Source: Dyella flagellata (GTDB lineage Bacteria; Pseudomonadota; Gammaproteobacteria; Xanthomonadales; Rhodanobacteraceae). Taken from it: a stretch of 64,000 nt of DNA. Of the stretch, positions 16,701 to 25,719 are shown piece after piece (positions within the stretch are counted from its first letter, which is position 1; the number at the start of each line of letters is the position of its first letter). Position numbers and translations under genes: made by a program. The stretch lies in contig NZ_BSOA01000002.1 in the NCBI RefSeq assembly GCF_030160275.1, positions 186,001-250,000 of the forward strand. The letters run 5' to 3'. Below the pieces are notes generated by a model, which saw only the letters and a list, made by a program, of their open reading frames with translations, did no database searches and was not told the origin of the DNA.

Positions 16701-18680
16701 ATGCTCAACCCCCAACAACTGGCCGCCGTCGAGCACGTCGACAGCCCGCTGCTGGTGCTCGCGGGCGCCGGCTCCGGCAAGACTTCCGTGATCACGCAGA
16801 AGATTGCGCACCTGGTGCAGCGCCGCAAGCTGGCCGCGTCCAGGATCGCCGCCATCACCTTCACCAACAAGGCCGCACGCGAGATGCGCGAGCGCGTTGG
16901 CAAGCTGGTGAGCGCGGAGGATGCACAAGCACTTACTGTCTGTACGTTCCACGCCCTGGGCCTGAAATTCCTGCAGATGGAGCATGCGCGCGCGGGATTG
17001 CGGCGTGGATTCTCCGTGCTGGATGCGGACGACAGCGAGGGCATCGTCAAGGAATTGGCGCCCAAGGGAATCAAGCCCGACGTGCTGTTCGGCCTGCGCA
17101 ACCTGCTCAGCCGCGCCAAGAACAGCGGCTTGTCGCCGGAGGAAGCGCTGGCCGCCGCGCGTAGTCCGCGCGAACTGGAAGCCGCGACGATTTACCAGCT
17201 CTACCAGCAACGCCTCGCCATCTTCAATGCCGTCGATTTCGATGACCTGATCCGGCTGCCCCTGCGCATCCTGGAAAGTGACGAAGAATGCCGCGACACC
17301 TGGCGCGAACGCCTGCGCTATCTGCTGGTGGACGAATACCAGGACACCAACGATGCGCAATACCGACTGTTGAAAGTGCTGACGGGCGAGCGTGGCAGCT
17401 TCACCTGCGTGGGGGATGATGACCAGTCCATCTACGCCTGGCGTGGCGCCAATCCCGAGAATATCGAACAGCTGGGCAAGGATTGGCCGTCCTTGCGCGT
17501 GATCAAGCTGGAGCAGAACTATCGCTGCGGCCGACGCATCCTGCGCGCCGCCAATACGCTGATCGCCAATAATCCGCACCTGCATACCAAGAAGCTGTGG
17601 AGCGAGCATCCGGAAGGCGCGCCGATCCGCGTGATCGAATGCAAGGAGGCCGAGCACGAGGCCGAACGCATCGCCGGCATGGCTGCGACGCTGGCGGAAA
17701 AGCACAAGGTGCGCTGGCACGACATGGCGATCCTGTATCGCGGCAATTTTCAGGCGCGCCCGGTGGAAAAAGCGCTGCGCCTGGCACGCGTGCCCTATCA
17801 CCTCACCGGCGCGCTATCCTTCCTGGATCGCGCGGAAGTGAAGGATCTGCTTTGCTACCTGCGCCTGCTTACCAATCCCAGCGACGATGCCGCCTTCCTG
17901 CGTGTGGTGAATGTACCCAAGCGCGAGATCGGTGCGACCACCTTGGAGAAGCTGGGTCAGATCGCGCAAACCAAGCATTGCTCCCTGCTCGAAGCCACAC
18001 GCAGCGACAGCGTGCTGCGTCAGCTAAGCCCACGCCCCGCCGCCGCACTCGCCTCGTTTTCGGACTTGCTGGACGAGTTCCGCAGCGCTTCGCTGCATGA
18101 AAGCGCGGCGGACCTGGTCGATCGCGTGCTGACCCGCACCCAGTACGCGGCGCATATTGCAGCGAGCACGCAGGATGTCGCCTTGCGCGATCGCCGCCTG
18201 GGCAACTTGCGGGAGCTGGCCGACTGGTTCCGCGCCATGCAAAAAGGCAACAGTGCAGGCGATCTTGCCGCGCAGCTTGCCCTGCTTTCGCACGCCGACC
18301 GCGACGAGCCCGGCAATGCCTTGCGCATGATGACCTTGCATGCGGCCAAAGGCCTGGAATTTCGCTTCGTCTTCATCGTCGGCTGCGAAGACGGCACCTT
18401 GCCGAACGACGCCGCCATCGACGAAGGCCGGGTCGAAGAGGAGCGCCGTCTGATGTACGTGGGCATCACCCGCGCCAAGGATTTGCTCACCTTGTCCTGG
18501 TCGTCCAAGACCAAGCGCTACGGCGAAATCCACAGCAACCAGCCCAGCCGTTTCCTGCAGGAATTGCCGCAGGACGACCTGCATTGGGAAGGCAAGGATC
18601 CGGAAGCCGACAAGGAAGCGGTGCGCGAAACGGCCGAATCGCACATGGCGAAGATCGCCGCGATGCTCGCCGGCCCTTGA
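16701..18680 (+). CDS. rep: ATP-dependent DNA helicase Rep
   Basis: A superfamily-1 3'-5' helicase that removes proteins ahead of the replication fork. The 659-residue protein has the Q-motif LNPQQLAAV, Walker A GAGSGKT (22-28), TFTNKAAREM, DEYQDTN (about 211-217), GDDDQSIYAWRGA, the LEQNYRC motif IV, and TLHAAKGLEF with EEERRLMYVGITRA near the C-terminus. The ending (PSRFLQELPQDDLHWE) is that of Rep rather than UvrD. It lies ten bases upstream of the bluB-like gene, suggesting a joint transcript. Confidence 0.95.
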   Translation: MLNPQQLAAVEHVDSPLLVLAGAGSGKTSVITQKIAHLVQRRKLAASRIAAITFTNKAAREMRERVGKLVSAEDAQALTVCTFHALGLKFLQMEHARAGLRRGFSVLDADDSEGIVKELAPKGIKPDVLFGLRNLLSRAKNSGLSPEEALAAARSPRELEAATIYQLYQQRLAIFNAVDFDDLIRLPLRILESDEECRDTWRERLRYLLVDEYQDTNDAQYRLLKVLTGERGSFTCVGDDDQSIYAWRGANPENIEQLGKDWPSLRVIKLEQNYRCGRRILRAANTLIANNPHLHTKKLWSEHPEGAPIRVIECKEAEHEAERIAGMAATLAEKHKVRWHDMAILYRGNFQARPVEKALRLARVPYHLTGALSFLDRAEVKDLLCYLRLLTNPSDDAAFLRVVNVPKREIGATTLEKLGQIAQTKHCSLLEATRSDSVLRQLSPRPAAALASFSDLLDEFRSASLHESAADLVDRVLTRTQYAAHIAASTQDVALRDRRLGNLRELADWFRAMQKGNSAGDLAAQLALLSHADRDEPGNALRMMTLHAAKGLEFRFVFIVGCEDGTLPNDAAIDEGRVEEERRLMYVGITRAKDLLTLSWSSKTKRYGEIHSNQPSRFLQELPQDDLHWEGKDPEADKEAVRETAESHMAKIAAMLAGP

Positions 18681-18689
18681 GGTATCTGT

Positions 18690-19385
18690 ATGAGCGATCA
18701 TGGTTTTACCGAAGAGCAGCGCGCGGGCCTGTATCGCGCCATCCACGAACGCCGCGACGTACGTTCGCAATTTTTGTCCGACCCCATAGCCCCCGAGGTG
18801 CTTGCGCGCCTGCTGCAGGCCGCGCATCACGCGCCGTCGGTGGGCTTCATGCAACCGTGGGATTTCATCGTCATCGACCGCCTCGATGTGAAGCGAGCGG
18901 TGAAGGCACTGTACGACGAAGCGAATGCGCAAGCGGCCGACAATTACTCCGGTGAACGCGCAGAGCAGTATCGGCGCCTGAAACTGGAAGGCATCGTCGA
19001 AAGCCCGATCAATCTGTGCATCACCTGTGATCGCCAGCGCGGCGGACCTCACGTGCTCGGCCGCAATACCATGCTGGATACCGACTTGTTCAGCACCTGC
19101 CTGGCCGTGCAAAACCTATGGCTGGCGGCGCGCGCCGAAGGCATTGGCGTGGGCTGGGTGAGCATCGTCGATCCGGCGCGTCTGTCGGAAACCTTGCGAT
19201 TGCCTGCGCAGGTCTATCCATTGGCTTATCTGTGCCTGGGCTACGTAAGCGAATTCCTGCCCAAGCCCGAACTGGAACTCGCCGGCTGGCGTTCCCGCCT
19301 GCCGCTGGAACAACTGCTGCACGCCAATACGTGGGATGGCAGCATCGACAACGATGCATTGAGGAAGGCCATAAGCGAAACGTAG
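18690..19385 (+). CDS. bluB: 5,6-Dimethylbenzimidazole synthase (BluB-like nitroreductase fold)
   Basis: BluB cleaves reduced FMN with oxygen to make dimethylbenzimidazole, the lower ligand of cobalamin. The 231-residue protein has RRDVRSQFLSD (FMN-phosphate contact), HHAPSVGFMQPWDFI, the GPHVLGRNTM motif that distinguishes BluB from ordinary nitroreductases, and WLAARAEGIGVGWVSI. No other cobalamin gene lies nearby, so the partner pathway must be elsewhere or cobamide remodelling may be used. Situated ten bases after rep. Confidence 0.88.
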   Translation: MSDHGFTEEQRAGLYRAIHERRDVRSQFLSDPIAPEVLARLLQAAHHAPSVGFMQPWDFIVIDRLDVKRAVKALYDEANAQAADNYSGERAEQYRRLKLEGIVESPINLCITCDRQRGGPHVLGRNTMLDTDLFSTCLAVQNLWLAARAEGIGVGWVSIVDPARLSETLRLPAQVYPLAYLCLGYVSEFLPKPELELAGWRSRLPLEQLLHANTWDGSIDNDALRKAISET

Positions 19386-19390
19386 TGCCA

Positions 19391-19449
19391 TAGGGTGGCA
19401 TGGCATTCCCAGCGTGCTTGGCGATGCTGGGATTGGCATCCCAGCCTAC
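19391..19449. repeat. GTAGGCTGGGAT repeat, copy 4 (degenerate left half)
   Basis: The right half GATGCTGGGATTGGCATCCC...CCTAC (19422-19449) is intact. The left half (about 19391-19415) reads TAGGGTGGCATGGCATTCCC and has drifted. It lies downstream of the BluB-like gene. Confidence 0.7.
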
Positions 19450-19465
19450 TTGGCTGGGCTGCAAA

Positions 19466-19502
19466 TCACCCCAACGTCGCCTTTGCCGCGGCGTTGGGGT
19501 GA
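19466..19502. terminator. Stable hairpin between convergent genes
   Basis: TCACCCCAACG (19466-19476) and CGTTGGGGTGA (19492-19502) form an 11-bp perfect stem with a 15-base loop. It lies between the bluB-like gene and the convergent HEYAE gene. There is no clean T-tract, so it may act as a bidirectional terminator or as an mRNA 3' end protector. Confidence 0.6.
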
Positions 19503-19542
19503 ACCTGCATTTGACGCTCAAAGCGCTATCCAGCGCCAACCA

Positions 19543-20670
19543 TCACTGCACGATGGGATGTGCGATCTCGCATTGGTTGGTGTCATTGGACCAGGTACTT
19601 TGCATCGCAAACGAACCGGTGCCCATGCTCACGTTGGCGGACGCTCCTTGGCCGGAGCTGATCCAGGCGCACTCATCGCCGTCTTCCTGGCCGTTGTAGC
19701 TTGAGCCAGTTTGATTGGTCCAGCCACCGGCCGGATTCTGGTCCGTGACCGTCTCGGCGTATTCATGACCCTCCACGATGGAGAAGCCGTCCAGGTTGTT
19801 GCCGCCATTGACGAAGCCCGCACCGCAGCCGCTGCCCTGGTCGGACACGTAGGGCATGTTGGTAAAGGCGATGTCGCCATACGGCGATGACACCGGACCA
19901 CCCGACAACGAGCCGTCACCGTTGTAGTCGTGCCAGGCGCAGAAGCCGCCCGTCTGGTAGTTATCGGGATTGGCGCCGGTGGGCGACAGAATCACGTATT
20001 GCACATAGCGATTGGAATCGGACGTGGTATTGCCGAAGTACGCCGCGGCATTGATGGCCTCCTGCGCAAGCTGCGCCCCGCTAGCTGCCGAAGGAGAGGG
20101 TTGCGAGTTGTCATACCACACGCCGGCAAGCGCCCCGCCGGTGGGATAACCGATCAACGGCGCGCCCGACGGGCAGGAGGTTGCGCCGCTTGCTACTGAG
20201 GGCCCATCGCAATACTGGGTCATCGTGCCCGACCACAATTCCCCACCGGTACCCAGGCCCTTGAAAAGCTCCTGCAGATAGGGCGCGGCACCACTGGGAT
20301 CATTGTCGAAGTTCAGATCGCCATTGGCGTCGGTGCTTTGGTTACCCCAGTCGCTGCCGAAGAACACCAGGTAGACCTTGGGTGTGCCGCTGGTTACACC
20401 AATGCCGTCGATGCCGCCGCCGAAGGACAAGGTTTCCGGACCGGTCGCCGCACCAGCTTCCACTCTGTAAGCCCTATAAGCCTTCATTTTCGCGTGCGCA
20501 GCACGCGTCGGCACCGCACCATGCCGATAAGGATGCCCGAAAGCGGGCGAATAGGGATTGCTGATTTGCGGTTCGGTATTTTGAGCCGCAAAAGCACTGC
20601 CCGCCATCAGTGCAAGCAAGCCGGAGACGGCTGCCACCTTAAGCAGGCTGTATTTCGTGTGTTCGAACAT
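19543..20670 (-). CDS. Secreted HEYAE-signature protein, paralogue A (putative metallopeptidase-like)
   Basis: A 375-residue protein with a signal peptide (LLALMAGSAFA-AQN). After a short proline-rich segment, the body opens with [16 protein letters not shown] and carries the signature [10 protein letters not shown] (HEYAE at 302-306) followed by EDGDECAW (329-334). Six cysteines are shared with its neighbour, compatible with three disulfides. The HExxE-like helix followed by E-x-G-D-x-C recalls the plant/bacterial EXORDIUM / phosphate-induced protein family and metallopeptidase folds, but catalysis is an inference. It is a tandem paralogue of the gene at 21172-23028 and lacks that protein's C-terminal domains. 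ATG 20670 has GAGGAAAC upstream and begins the signal peptide. Confidence 0.8.
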   Translation of the reverse strand: MFEHTKYSLLKVAAVSGLLALMAGSAFAAQNTEPQISNPYSPAFGHPYRHGAVPTRAAHAKMKAYRAYRVEAGAATGPETLSFGGGIDGIGVTSGTPKVYLVFFGSDWGNQSTDANGDLNFDNDPSGAAPYLQELFKGLGTGGELWSGTMTQYCDGPSVASGATSCPSGAPLIGYPTGGALAGVWYDNSQPSPSAASGAQLAQEAINAAAYFGNTTSDSNRYVQYVILSPTGANPDNYQTGGFCAWHDYNGDGSLSGGPVSSPYGDIAFTNMPYVSDQGSGCGAGFVNGGNNLDGFSIVEGHEYAETVTDQNPAGGWTNQTGSSYNGQEDGDECAWISSGQGASANVSMGTGSFAMQSTWSNDTNQCEIAHPIVQ

Positions 20671-20704
20671 TTTTGTTTCCTCATTTAGGCAGAGAACAAA
20701 AGGA

Positions 20705-20870
20705 CCCGCCCTGCGGCCGCCAAGCCACAGCACTCCGCTTAAGCGGGGCTTACATTTCGCTCCTGATCCATGAAAACGAGGCTTTGTCGTACTCCCGACG
20801 TAGCCCGCCCCCTCCCCTCCCTACGGGCATACGTTGGAAACGCATTGCGCATAAGCCGAAGTCTTCGGCC
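20705..20870 (-). promoter_or_regulatory. Conserved structured leader of paralogue A
   Basis: The 5' region of this gene shares long blocks with that of the paralogue at 23028. Three hairpins are preserved: CCGCTTAAGCGG (20735-20746), GCGG...CCAC (20713-20716 with 20725-20728) and GCCGAAG/CTTCGGC (20855-20869). In the paralogue the loops differ while the stems are kept, including by G-U pairs possible only in minus-strand RNA. It may be a regulatory leader RNA; no known family was recognised. Confidence 0.5.
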
Positions 20871-20979
20871 TACATCCCTGACAAAGTCGTTCGCCGCATG
20901 ACATCCCCAATGGCGAACCGCAAAAACCTATCCCACAGCCATTTCAATTGCAACTACTATGTTGTGAACAAATCGTCTT

Positions 20980-20997
20980 TGGACGTCTAGACGTCCA
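20980..20997. promoter_or_regulatory. MetJ-box-like palindrome
   Basis: A perfect 18-bp palindrome made of two adjacent 8-mers, GGACGTCT and AGACGTCC, each one base away from the MetJ box AGACGTCT. It lies 310 bases upstream of the paralogue A start, at the outer edge of its leader. A related site occurs at 49903-49918. Whether a MetJ-type repressor exists in this genome cannot be seen here. Confidence 0.45.
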
Positions 20998-21171
20998 GTC
21001 GACCAAAGGACGACATGGCGTTTGAGCGTTTGATACAAACACCGAGGCTGAATAAAAACTTGCACAAAATTGACGTCAAGACATCGAGCGTGCCCAGCTT
21101 CCCGCATAAGGAATGGCACCTCACCCCAAACGCCAAAATGAAAACGCGTCGGAGTGAGGTGCGTTTGGCGC

Positions 21172-23028
21172 TTACTGCACCGTCAAGGTGATGTCATCGA
21201 GCACAAACGAAGTCTGCAGCGAAGCATCTTCCGAACCGGTGAACTTCAAGGTCACGGTCTGGCCGATGTACGCGCTCAAGTTGTAGCTGTGCACCTGATA
21301 GCCGGAGGCCGCATTGAGGTTGGAGAAGTTCGCCACCGTAGCGATCACTGCACCGCTACTGTTGAGCACCTGTACCTTCAACTTGTCGTAGGCCGTCGTG
21401 GTGGTGGTTTCGGCCGTGTCGACATGCAGATAGAACTGCAAGGTGGCGCTGGTCTTGCCGGACGGGATGCTCACTTTCTGCGACACCGTGTCGGTATGGG
21501 TGGTGCCGTAGCCATCCAGCCAGGCGAACCACTGGCCATTGTGCGCAACTTCGCCCGCGCAGCTGCTATTGCTGCAAAGCACGCCTGCACTCATCGACCA
21601 CGGCGAGGCAGCGCCGGACTCGAAGCCGGTATTGCCCAGCAACTGCTGCGAGCCGCCACCACTGCTTACGCTCACCGACTTGGTCGCCGAGCTGGTCTTG
21701 CCGCTGACGCTGTCCTTCACCGTCTCGGTTACGCTGTACGTGCCACTTGCCGCATAGGTATGCGACGGACTCTGCGACGTGGACGTACCGCCGTCGCCGA
21801 AGGTCCACGACCAGGAGTTGATGCTGCCGCCGCTGTCGGTGGAACTATCGGTGAAGTTCGCGGCCAGGCCGTTGGTCACGACACTGAAGCTGGCCGTGGG
21901 CGTACCGCCGCCGCTGCCGCCACCACTGACGATGGGATGCGCGATTTCGCACTGGTTGGTGTCATTGGACCAGGTGCTTTGCATCGCAAAGGAACCGGTG
22001 CCCATGCTCACGTTGGCCGATGCTCCTTGGCCGGAACTGATCCATGCGCACTCATCGCCGTTTTCCTGGCCGCTATAAGTTCCGCTCTGGTGATTGGTCC
22101 AGCCACCCGCCGGGTTCTGGTCGGTCACCGTTTCGGCATATTCGTGACCGTTTACGATGGAGAAACCATCCAGGTTGTTGCCGGCATTGACGAAGCCCGC
22201 ACCGCAGCTGCTGCCCTGGTCGGACACGTAGGGCATGTTGGTGAAGGCGATATCGCCGTAGGGCGAGCTGACGCCCTGGTCGCCGTTGTAGTCGTGCCAG
22301 GCGCAGAAGCCTTGCGTCTTGTAATTATCCGGATCGGCGCCGGTGGGCGACAGGATCACATACTGCACGTAACGGTTCGATGCCGCCGTAGTATTGCCAA
22401 AATGCGCTGCGGCGTTGATGGCTTCCTGCGCAAGCTGCGCGCCGGTCGCGGTGGCGGGCGAGGCTTGCGAATTGTCGTACCACACGCCAGCAAGCGCCCC
22501 TCCGGTGGGATAACCGATCAACGGCGCGCCTGACGGACAGGAAGTGGCGCCGCTGGCCACCGACGGCCCATCGCAGTATTGGGTCATCGTGCCCGACCAC
22601 AATTCGCCGCCGGTGCCCAGGCCCTTGAACATCTGTTGCAGGTAAGGGCCAGCGCCGCTGGGGTCGTTGGAAAAATTCAGATTGCCATTGCTGTCGGTGC
22701 TCGAACTGCCCCACTGATTGCCGTAGAACACCAGATAGACCTTCGGCGTGCCGCTGGTGACACCGATACCATCGATGCCGCCTCCGAACGACAAGGTCTC
22801 AGGACCGGTCGCCGCACCGATTTGCGCAGCGTAAGCCTTCATCTTTGCGTGCGCTTCACGCGTCGGCACAACGCCATGCCGGTAGGCATGCCCATAAGCG
22901 GGCGAATAAGGATTGCCGACTTGCTGTGCGGCGTTGTTGTCGGCCGCAAAAACGCCAGCGGAAACCAGAGCAAACAAGCTAGAGACGGCCGCTGTCTTGA
23001 GCGGGCCGTATTTCCTGTGCTTGAACAT
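21172..23028 (-). CDS. Secreted HEYAE-signature protein, paralogue B, with PKD and C-terminal beta domain
   Basis: A 618-residue secreted protein. It has a signal peptide ([14 protein letters not shown]), a body about 360 residues long that is nearly identical in pattern to paralogue A ([21 protein letters not shown] at 295-299; ENGDECAW), a Gly-Ser linker, one PKD domain ([20 protein letters not shown], roughly 380-470), a second linker, and a C-terminal beta-sandwich beginning [10 protein letters not shown] and ending [10 protein letters not shown], of the kind found on secreted peptidases and glycoside hydrolases. A metal-dependent peptidase role is plausible, but the active site is inferred only from the HEYAE motif. 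GAGGGTACCC precedes the ATG. Paralogue A likely arose by, or lost domains after, tandem duplication. Confidence 0.82.
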   Translation of the reverse strand: MFKHRKYGPLKTAAVSSLFALVSAGVFAADNNAAQQVGNPYSPAYGHAYRHGVVPTREAHAKMKAYAAQIGAATGPETLSFGGGIDGIGVTSGTPKVYLVFYGNQWGSSSTDSNGNLNFSNDPSGAGPYLQQMFKGLGTGGELWSGTMTQYCDGPSVASGATSCPSGAPLIGYPTGGALAGVWYDNSQASPATATGAQLAQEAINAAAHFGNTTAASNRYVQYVILSPTGADPDNYKTQGFCAWHDYNGDQGVSSPYGDIAFTNMPYVSDQGSSCGAGFVNAGNNLDGFSIVNGHEYAETVTDQNPAGGWTNHQSGTYSGQENGDECAWISSGQGASANVSMGTGSFAMQSTWSNDTNQCEIAHPIVSGGGSGGGTPTASFSVVTNGLAANFTDSSTDSGGSINSWSWTFGDGGTSTSQSPSHTYAASGTYSVTETVKDSVSGKTSSATKSVSVSSGGGSQQLLGNTGFESGAASPWSMSAGVLCSNSSCAGEVAHNGQWFAWLDGYGTTHTDTVSQKVSIPSGKTSATLQFYLHVDTAETTTTTAYDKLKVQVLNSSGAVIATVANFSNLNAASGYQVHSYNLSAYIGQTVTLKFTGSEDASLQTSFVLDDITLTVQ

Positions 23029-23471
23029 TGGGTACCCTCATTTATAGAGAACAAAAGAACCCACCCTGCGGCCTACCGACCACAGCACGCCGCTCGAGCG
23101 GGGCTCACATTTCGCTCCACACCTATAAAACGGGGCTTCGTCTATTCCCGGCGCCGTCCGTCCCCTCCCGCTCCCTACGGGCATGCGCTAGGAATGCTTA
23201 GTAGGACCGAAGTCTCGGCCCATCTCCCTGACAAAGTCGTTCGCCACGTACTGCCCCTAAATGACGAACCGCGGCAAGCTAACCCACGGCATTTTTATTT
23301 GCAACCAATAAAATCCGACAAATAGATTTTGTAAAAATTAAATCCATTTAAATGCCGTTTGAGGGCATTGTCACCCAGGAAAATGAGATTTTCTTCACAG
23401 TCACTTCGTCACGACGTCATCACAAATAGGCGTGATGTTTTGGTCACGACACTGCATACGGTCGCGCATCT
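23029..23471. other. Intergenic region upstream of paralogue B
   Basis: 443 bases without a gene. The part next to the start (to about 23300) is homologous to the leader of paralogue A. The distal part (23300-23471) is AT-rich and holds small repeats: GTCACGAC occurs twice near 23407 and 23443, and CATCAC/GTGATG arms flank AAATAGGC near 23420. Nothing else is recognised. Confidence 0.6.
23060..23221 (-). promoter_or_regulatory. Conserved structured leader of paralogue B
   Basis: Counterpart of the element at 20705-20870. Hairpins are CCGCTCGAGCGG (23090-23101), GCGG...CCAC (23068-23083) and GGACCGA...TCGGCCC (23204-23221). Stem changes relative to paralogue A keep pairing in the minus-strand RNA, two of them through G-U pairs. 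The region is within 200 bases of the start codon. Confidence 0.5.
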
Positions 23472-24533
23472 TCAAATCAACCGCTGCTGCTCAAGCTCAC
23501 GCTTCAAGTACGCATAGTAGATCGGCGCGGCGACCAGCCCGGCCAAGCCGAACGCCGCCTCCATCACCAGCATCGCCACCAGCAACTCCCATGCCCTTGC
23601 GCGGATCTGCACCCCGATGATGCGTGCATTGAGGAAGTATTCGAGCTTGTGGATCACGATCAAAAATGCCAGCGCCGCCGCGCCCACCCATATCGATACG
23701 GACAGGCTGGCAATGGTCACCGCCGTGTTGGAAATGAGATTGCCGATCACCGGCAACAGGCCGGCAAGGAAGGTGACCACCACCAGGGTTTTCGCCAGCG
23801 GCACGTGGATGCCCATCAACGGCAGCACGCCGAGCAGGAAGACGGCAGTGGCAATGGTATTGATCAGCGAAATCTTGATCTGCGCGAACACGATGCTGTG
23901 GAAAGCTGCGGCCAGATGATGGCAACGCTCGCTCAGCGCAGCCGCCAACTGGCCCACTTGATGCGCTGGGCGTGCGCGGTTGAGCGCCACCAGCGCACCG
24001 AGCATCAGGCCGACAATGATGTGCACCAGGACACGCGCGGTTTCCTTGCCGGCGTTCTGTAGACTCATCGCATGTTTGCGGGTGAGGTCCAACGCCATCA
24101 CGCGCAATTCGTCGACGCTGTCCGGCAGCCAGTTGGTCAAGGATTGCGGCAGCTGCGCGCGCGCTTTCTCTACCAACGGCATCAATTGCTGCTCCCACAA
24201 CATCGCGGGGTTGTTGATCTCGTTGCGGAAGAAGGCGATCAAGGCAACGATCAGCAAGGTAAGCAAGCCGACCACGACCACACCCAGCACCGTCACCACC
24301 ACCAGGCGCGCGCGTTCGCCGGAAATCCGCCGGCCCAGCAGCGGCCTCATGGCATGCACCAATTCGTACACCAGCAATCCCGCGAGCAGCGCCGGCAGAA
24401 GATGCAGCTTCAACACCAGCACCAGCGCGAGGGCACTCAATACGTAGCTGGCGATGCGAATGCCGCGGATGAAGGAAAAGGCTGCGTGCACGGGGCGGTC
24501 CAGGGCGAAAACGAAGCCAGGCAAGTCTGTCAT
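23472..24533 (-). CDS. AI-2E family transporter (PerM-like)
   Basis: A 353-residue polytopic inner-membrane protein. It has an N-terminal pair of hydrophobic segments (YVLSALALVLVLKLHLLPAL), a central soluble stretch with RAQLPQSLTNWLPDSVDELR, and a C-terminal bundle containing LPLMGIHVPLAKTLVVVTF, AGLLPVIGNLISNTAVTIAS and KLEYFLNARIIGVQIRA, the conserved core of the AI-2E/PerM family. Members have been linked to export of small molecules and to Na+/H+ antiport. The substrate here is unknown. Transcribed divergently from the acid phosphatase gene with 47 bases between them. Confidence 0.88.
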   Translation of the reverse strand: MTDLPGFVFALDRPVHAAFSFIRGIRIASYVLSALALVLVLKLHLLPALLAGLLVYELVHAMRPLLGRRISGERARLVVVTVLGVVVVGLLTLLIVALIAFFRNEINNPAMLWEQQLMPLVEKARAQLPQSLTNWLPDSVDELRVMALDLTRKHAMSLQNAGKETARVLVHIIVGLMLGALVALNRARPAHQVGQLAAALSERCHHLAAAFHSIVFAQIKISLINTIATAVFLLGVLPLMGIHVPLAKTLVVVTFLAGLLPVIGNLISNTAVTIASLSVSIWVGAAALAFLIVIHKLEYFLNARIIGVQIRARAWELLVAMLVMEAAFGLAGLVAAPIYYAYLKRELEQQRLI

Positions 24534-24580
24534 AAACTTGCGCCATCCTCTCGCAACCTCATCACTCTACCGGGTGTTTC

Positions 24581-25477
24581 ATGACCAAGGCCCTGCCCAT
24601 TCTGTTGGGCACGCTACTGCTTGGTGCTTGCGCCAGCCAGGCACCGCATTCCAACTCAGCCGCATCGACTGCTGTGGCTCCAGCGCCTGTTGCTGCCGTG
24701 GCCGTTCCGGCGGATGACAATCTCAACGCCGTCGCCTGGACGCAGACCGCGCTGGAGCACGACCTGATCTATCAAGAGACCTTCCGTAGCGCGCAGTCGC
24801 AACTGCTTGCCGCGCTGAAAGACAAAAACTGGGACGCCCTGCCCGCCGAAGACCGCATCACGTCTTCCAAGCAACTCAAACCGGCGGTGATCCTGGACAT
24901 CGACGAAACGGTGCTCGACAACTCGCCCTACCAGGCACGCCTGATCCGCAAAGGGGGCGAATTCAACGAGGCCGACTGGGCCGCCTGGTGCAAGGAGGAA
25001 CGCGCGCGCGCACTGCCCGGCGCCGTGGCCTTTACCCAGTTTGCGGCCCGGCACGGCATCGCGGTGATCTACATTTCCAACCGTGCCCAGGACCTGGACG
25101 CGGCTACGCTCGATAACCTGCGCAAGGTTGGCCTGCCCGTTTCAGCACCCGACGCCTTCCTGGGGCTGGGCATTATCCTTCCGGGCTGCGACCAGGTCGG
25201 CACCGAGAAGAACTGCCGCCGCCAGCTGGTCAGCCAGCACTATCGGGTGCTGATGCAGTTCGGCGACCAGCTCGGCGATTTCGTCACCGTGCTCAGCAAT
25301 ACGCCCGCCGGCCGGGCCCAAGCCATGGCGCCCTACCAGGACTGGATCGGCAGCCGCTGGTTCGTACTCCCCAACCCCGCGTACGGCTCGTGGGAACCGG
25401 CCTTGTTCAACAATGAGTGGAGTACGCCACGCGCCCAACGCCGCCAGCAGGAGATTCAGGCACTGCGTGATAATTGA
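24581..25477 (+). CDS. Lipoprotein acid phosphatase / 5'-nucleotidase, e(P4)-like HAD
   Basis: A 298-residue lipoprotein (lipobox LLGAC, Cys17). The mature part has the class-C acid phosphatase motif DIDETVLDN (Asp106 nucleophile, Asp108 acid/base) and the IYISNR motif II. The family hydrolyses nucleoside monophosphates and other phosphate esters outside the cytoplasm, e.g. for nucleotide scavenging. A motif with FGDQLGDF provides the metal-binding Asp near the C-terminus. The TGA stop lies inside an AT-rich palindrome (25473-25489). Confidence 0.9.
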   Translation: MTKALPILLGTLLLGACASQAPHSNSAASTAVAPAPVAAVAVPADDNLNAVAWTQTALEHDLIYQETFRSAQSQLLAALKDKNWDALPAEDRITSSKQLKPAVILDIDETVLDNSPYQARLIRKGGEFNEADWAAWCKEERARALPGAVAFTQFAARHGIAVIYISNRAQDLDAATLDNLRKVGLPVSAPDAFLGLGIILPGCDQVGTEKNCRRQLVSQHYRVLMQFGDQLGDFVTVLSNTPAGRAQAMAPYQDWIGSRWFVLPNPAYGSWEPALFNNEWSTPRAQRRQQEIQALRDN

Positions 25478-25489
25478 TTTAAAATCAAT
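25473..25489. repeat. AT-rich palindrome at the phosphatase stop codon
   Basis: ATTGATTT and AAATCAAT arms around a single A form a 17-base palindrome that contains the TGA stop (25475-25477). It is unusually AT-rich for this genome. It may be a weak hairpin or protein-binding site. Confidence 0.5.
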
Positions 25490-25541
25490 AAATTAGCGAA
25501 CACATCTTAAAGTGTTGCCTGAAGTAAAAAGGGGCCGTATC

Positions 25542-25613
25542 ATGGGCTCGCCGACCCTGCTGACCTCCAATACTGCGGGCAAGGCCATTTCCCTTCCGGC
25601 GCTGCCGGCATGA
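25542..25613 (+). CDS. Possible micro-ORF of 23 codons
   Basis: ATG at 25542 to TGA at 25611-25613, encoding MGSPTLLTSNTAGKAISLP and four more residues. AAGGGG lies about nine bases upstream of the ATG, and a T-tract with weak stem follows the stop by about 30 bases. The arrangement looks like a leader peptide plus terminator, but there is no obvious run of regulatory codons. Presented as a candidate only. Confidence 0.25.
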   Translation: MGSPTLLTSNTAGKAISLPALPA

Positions 25614-25651
25614 CCCTGCGAGGCCCGACCGCCCGCGGGGTTTTCTTTTGG

Positions 25652-25719
25652 GTAGGCTGGGATGGCAATCCCAGCATCGGGATGCTGGATAGAAAGCTGG
25701 GATTGGCATCCCAACCTAC
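25652..25719. repeat. GTAGGCTGGGAT repeat, copy 5
   Basis: A full bipartite copy: GTAGGCTGGGATGGCAATCC left and GGGATTGGCATCCCAACCTAC-type right half (one base changed in the terminal CCAACCTAC). It lies between two nearly identical terminator-like tracts. Confidence 0.85.

Larger units (their letters stand above)
20671..21171. other. Intergenic region between the two HEYAE paralogues
   Basis: 501 bases without a gene. It holds the leader of paralogue A (to about 20990), a met-box-like palindrome (20980-20997) and the 3' end of paralogue B. An inverted repeat, CCAAACGC around 21126 and GCGTTTGG around 21160, follows the paralogue B stop and could be its terminator. The AT content is higher than average between 20925 and 21110. 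Confidence 0.6.
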
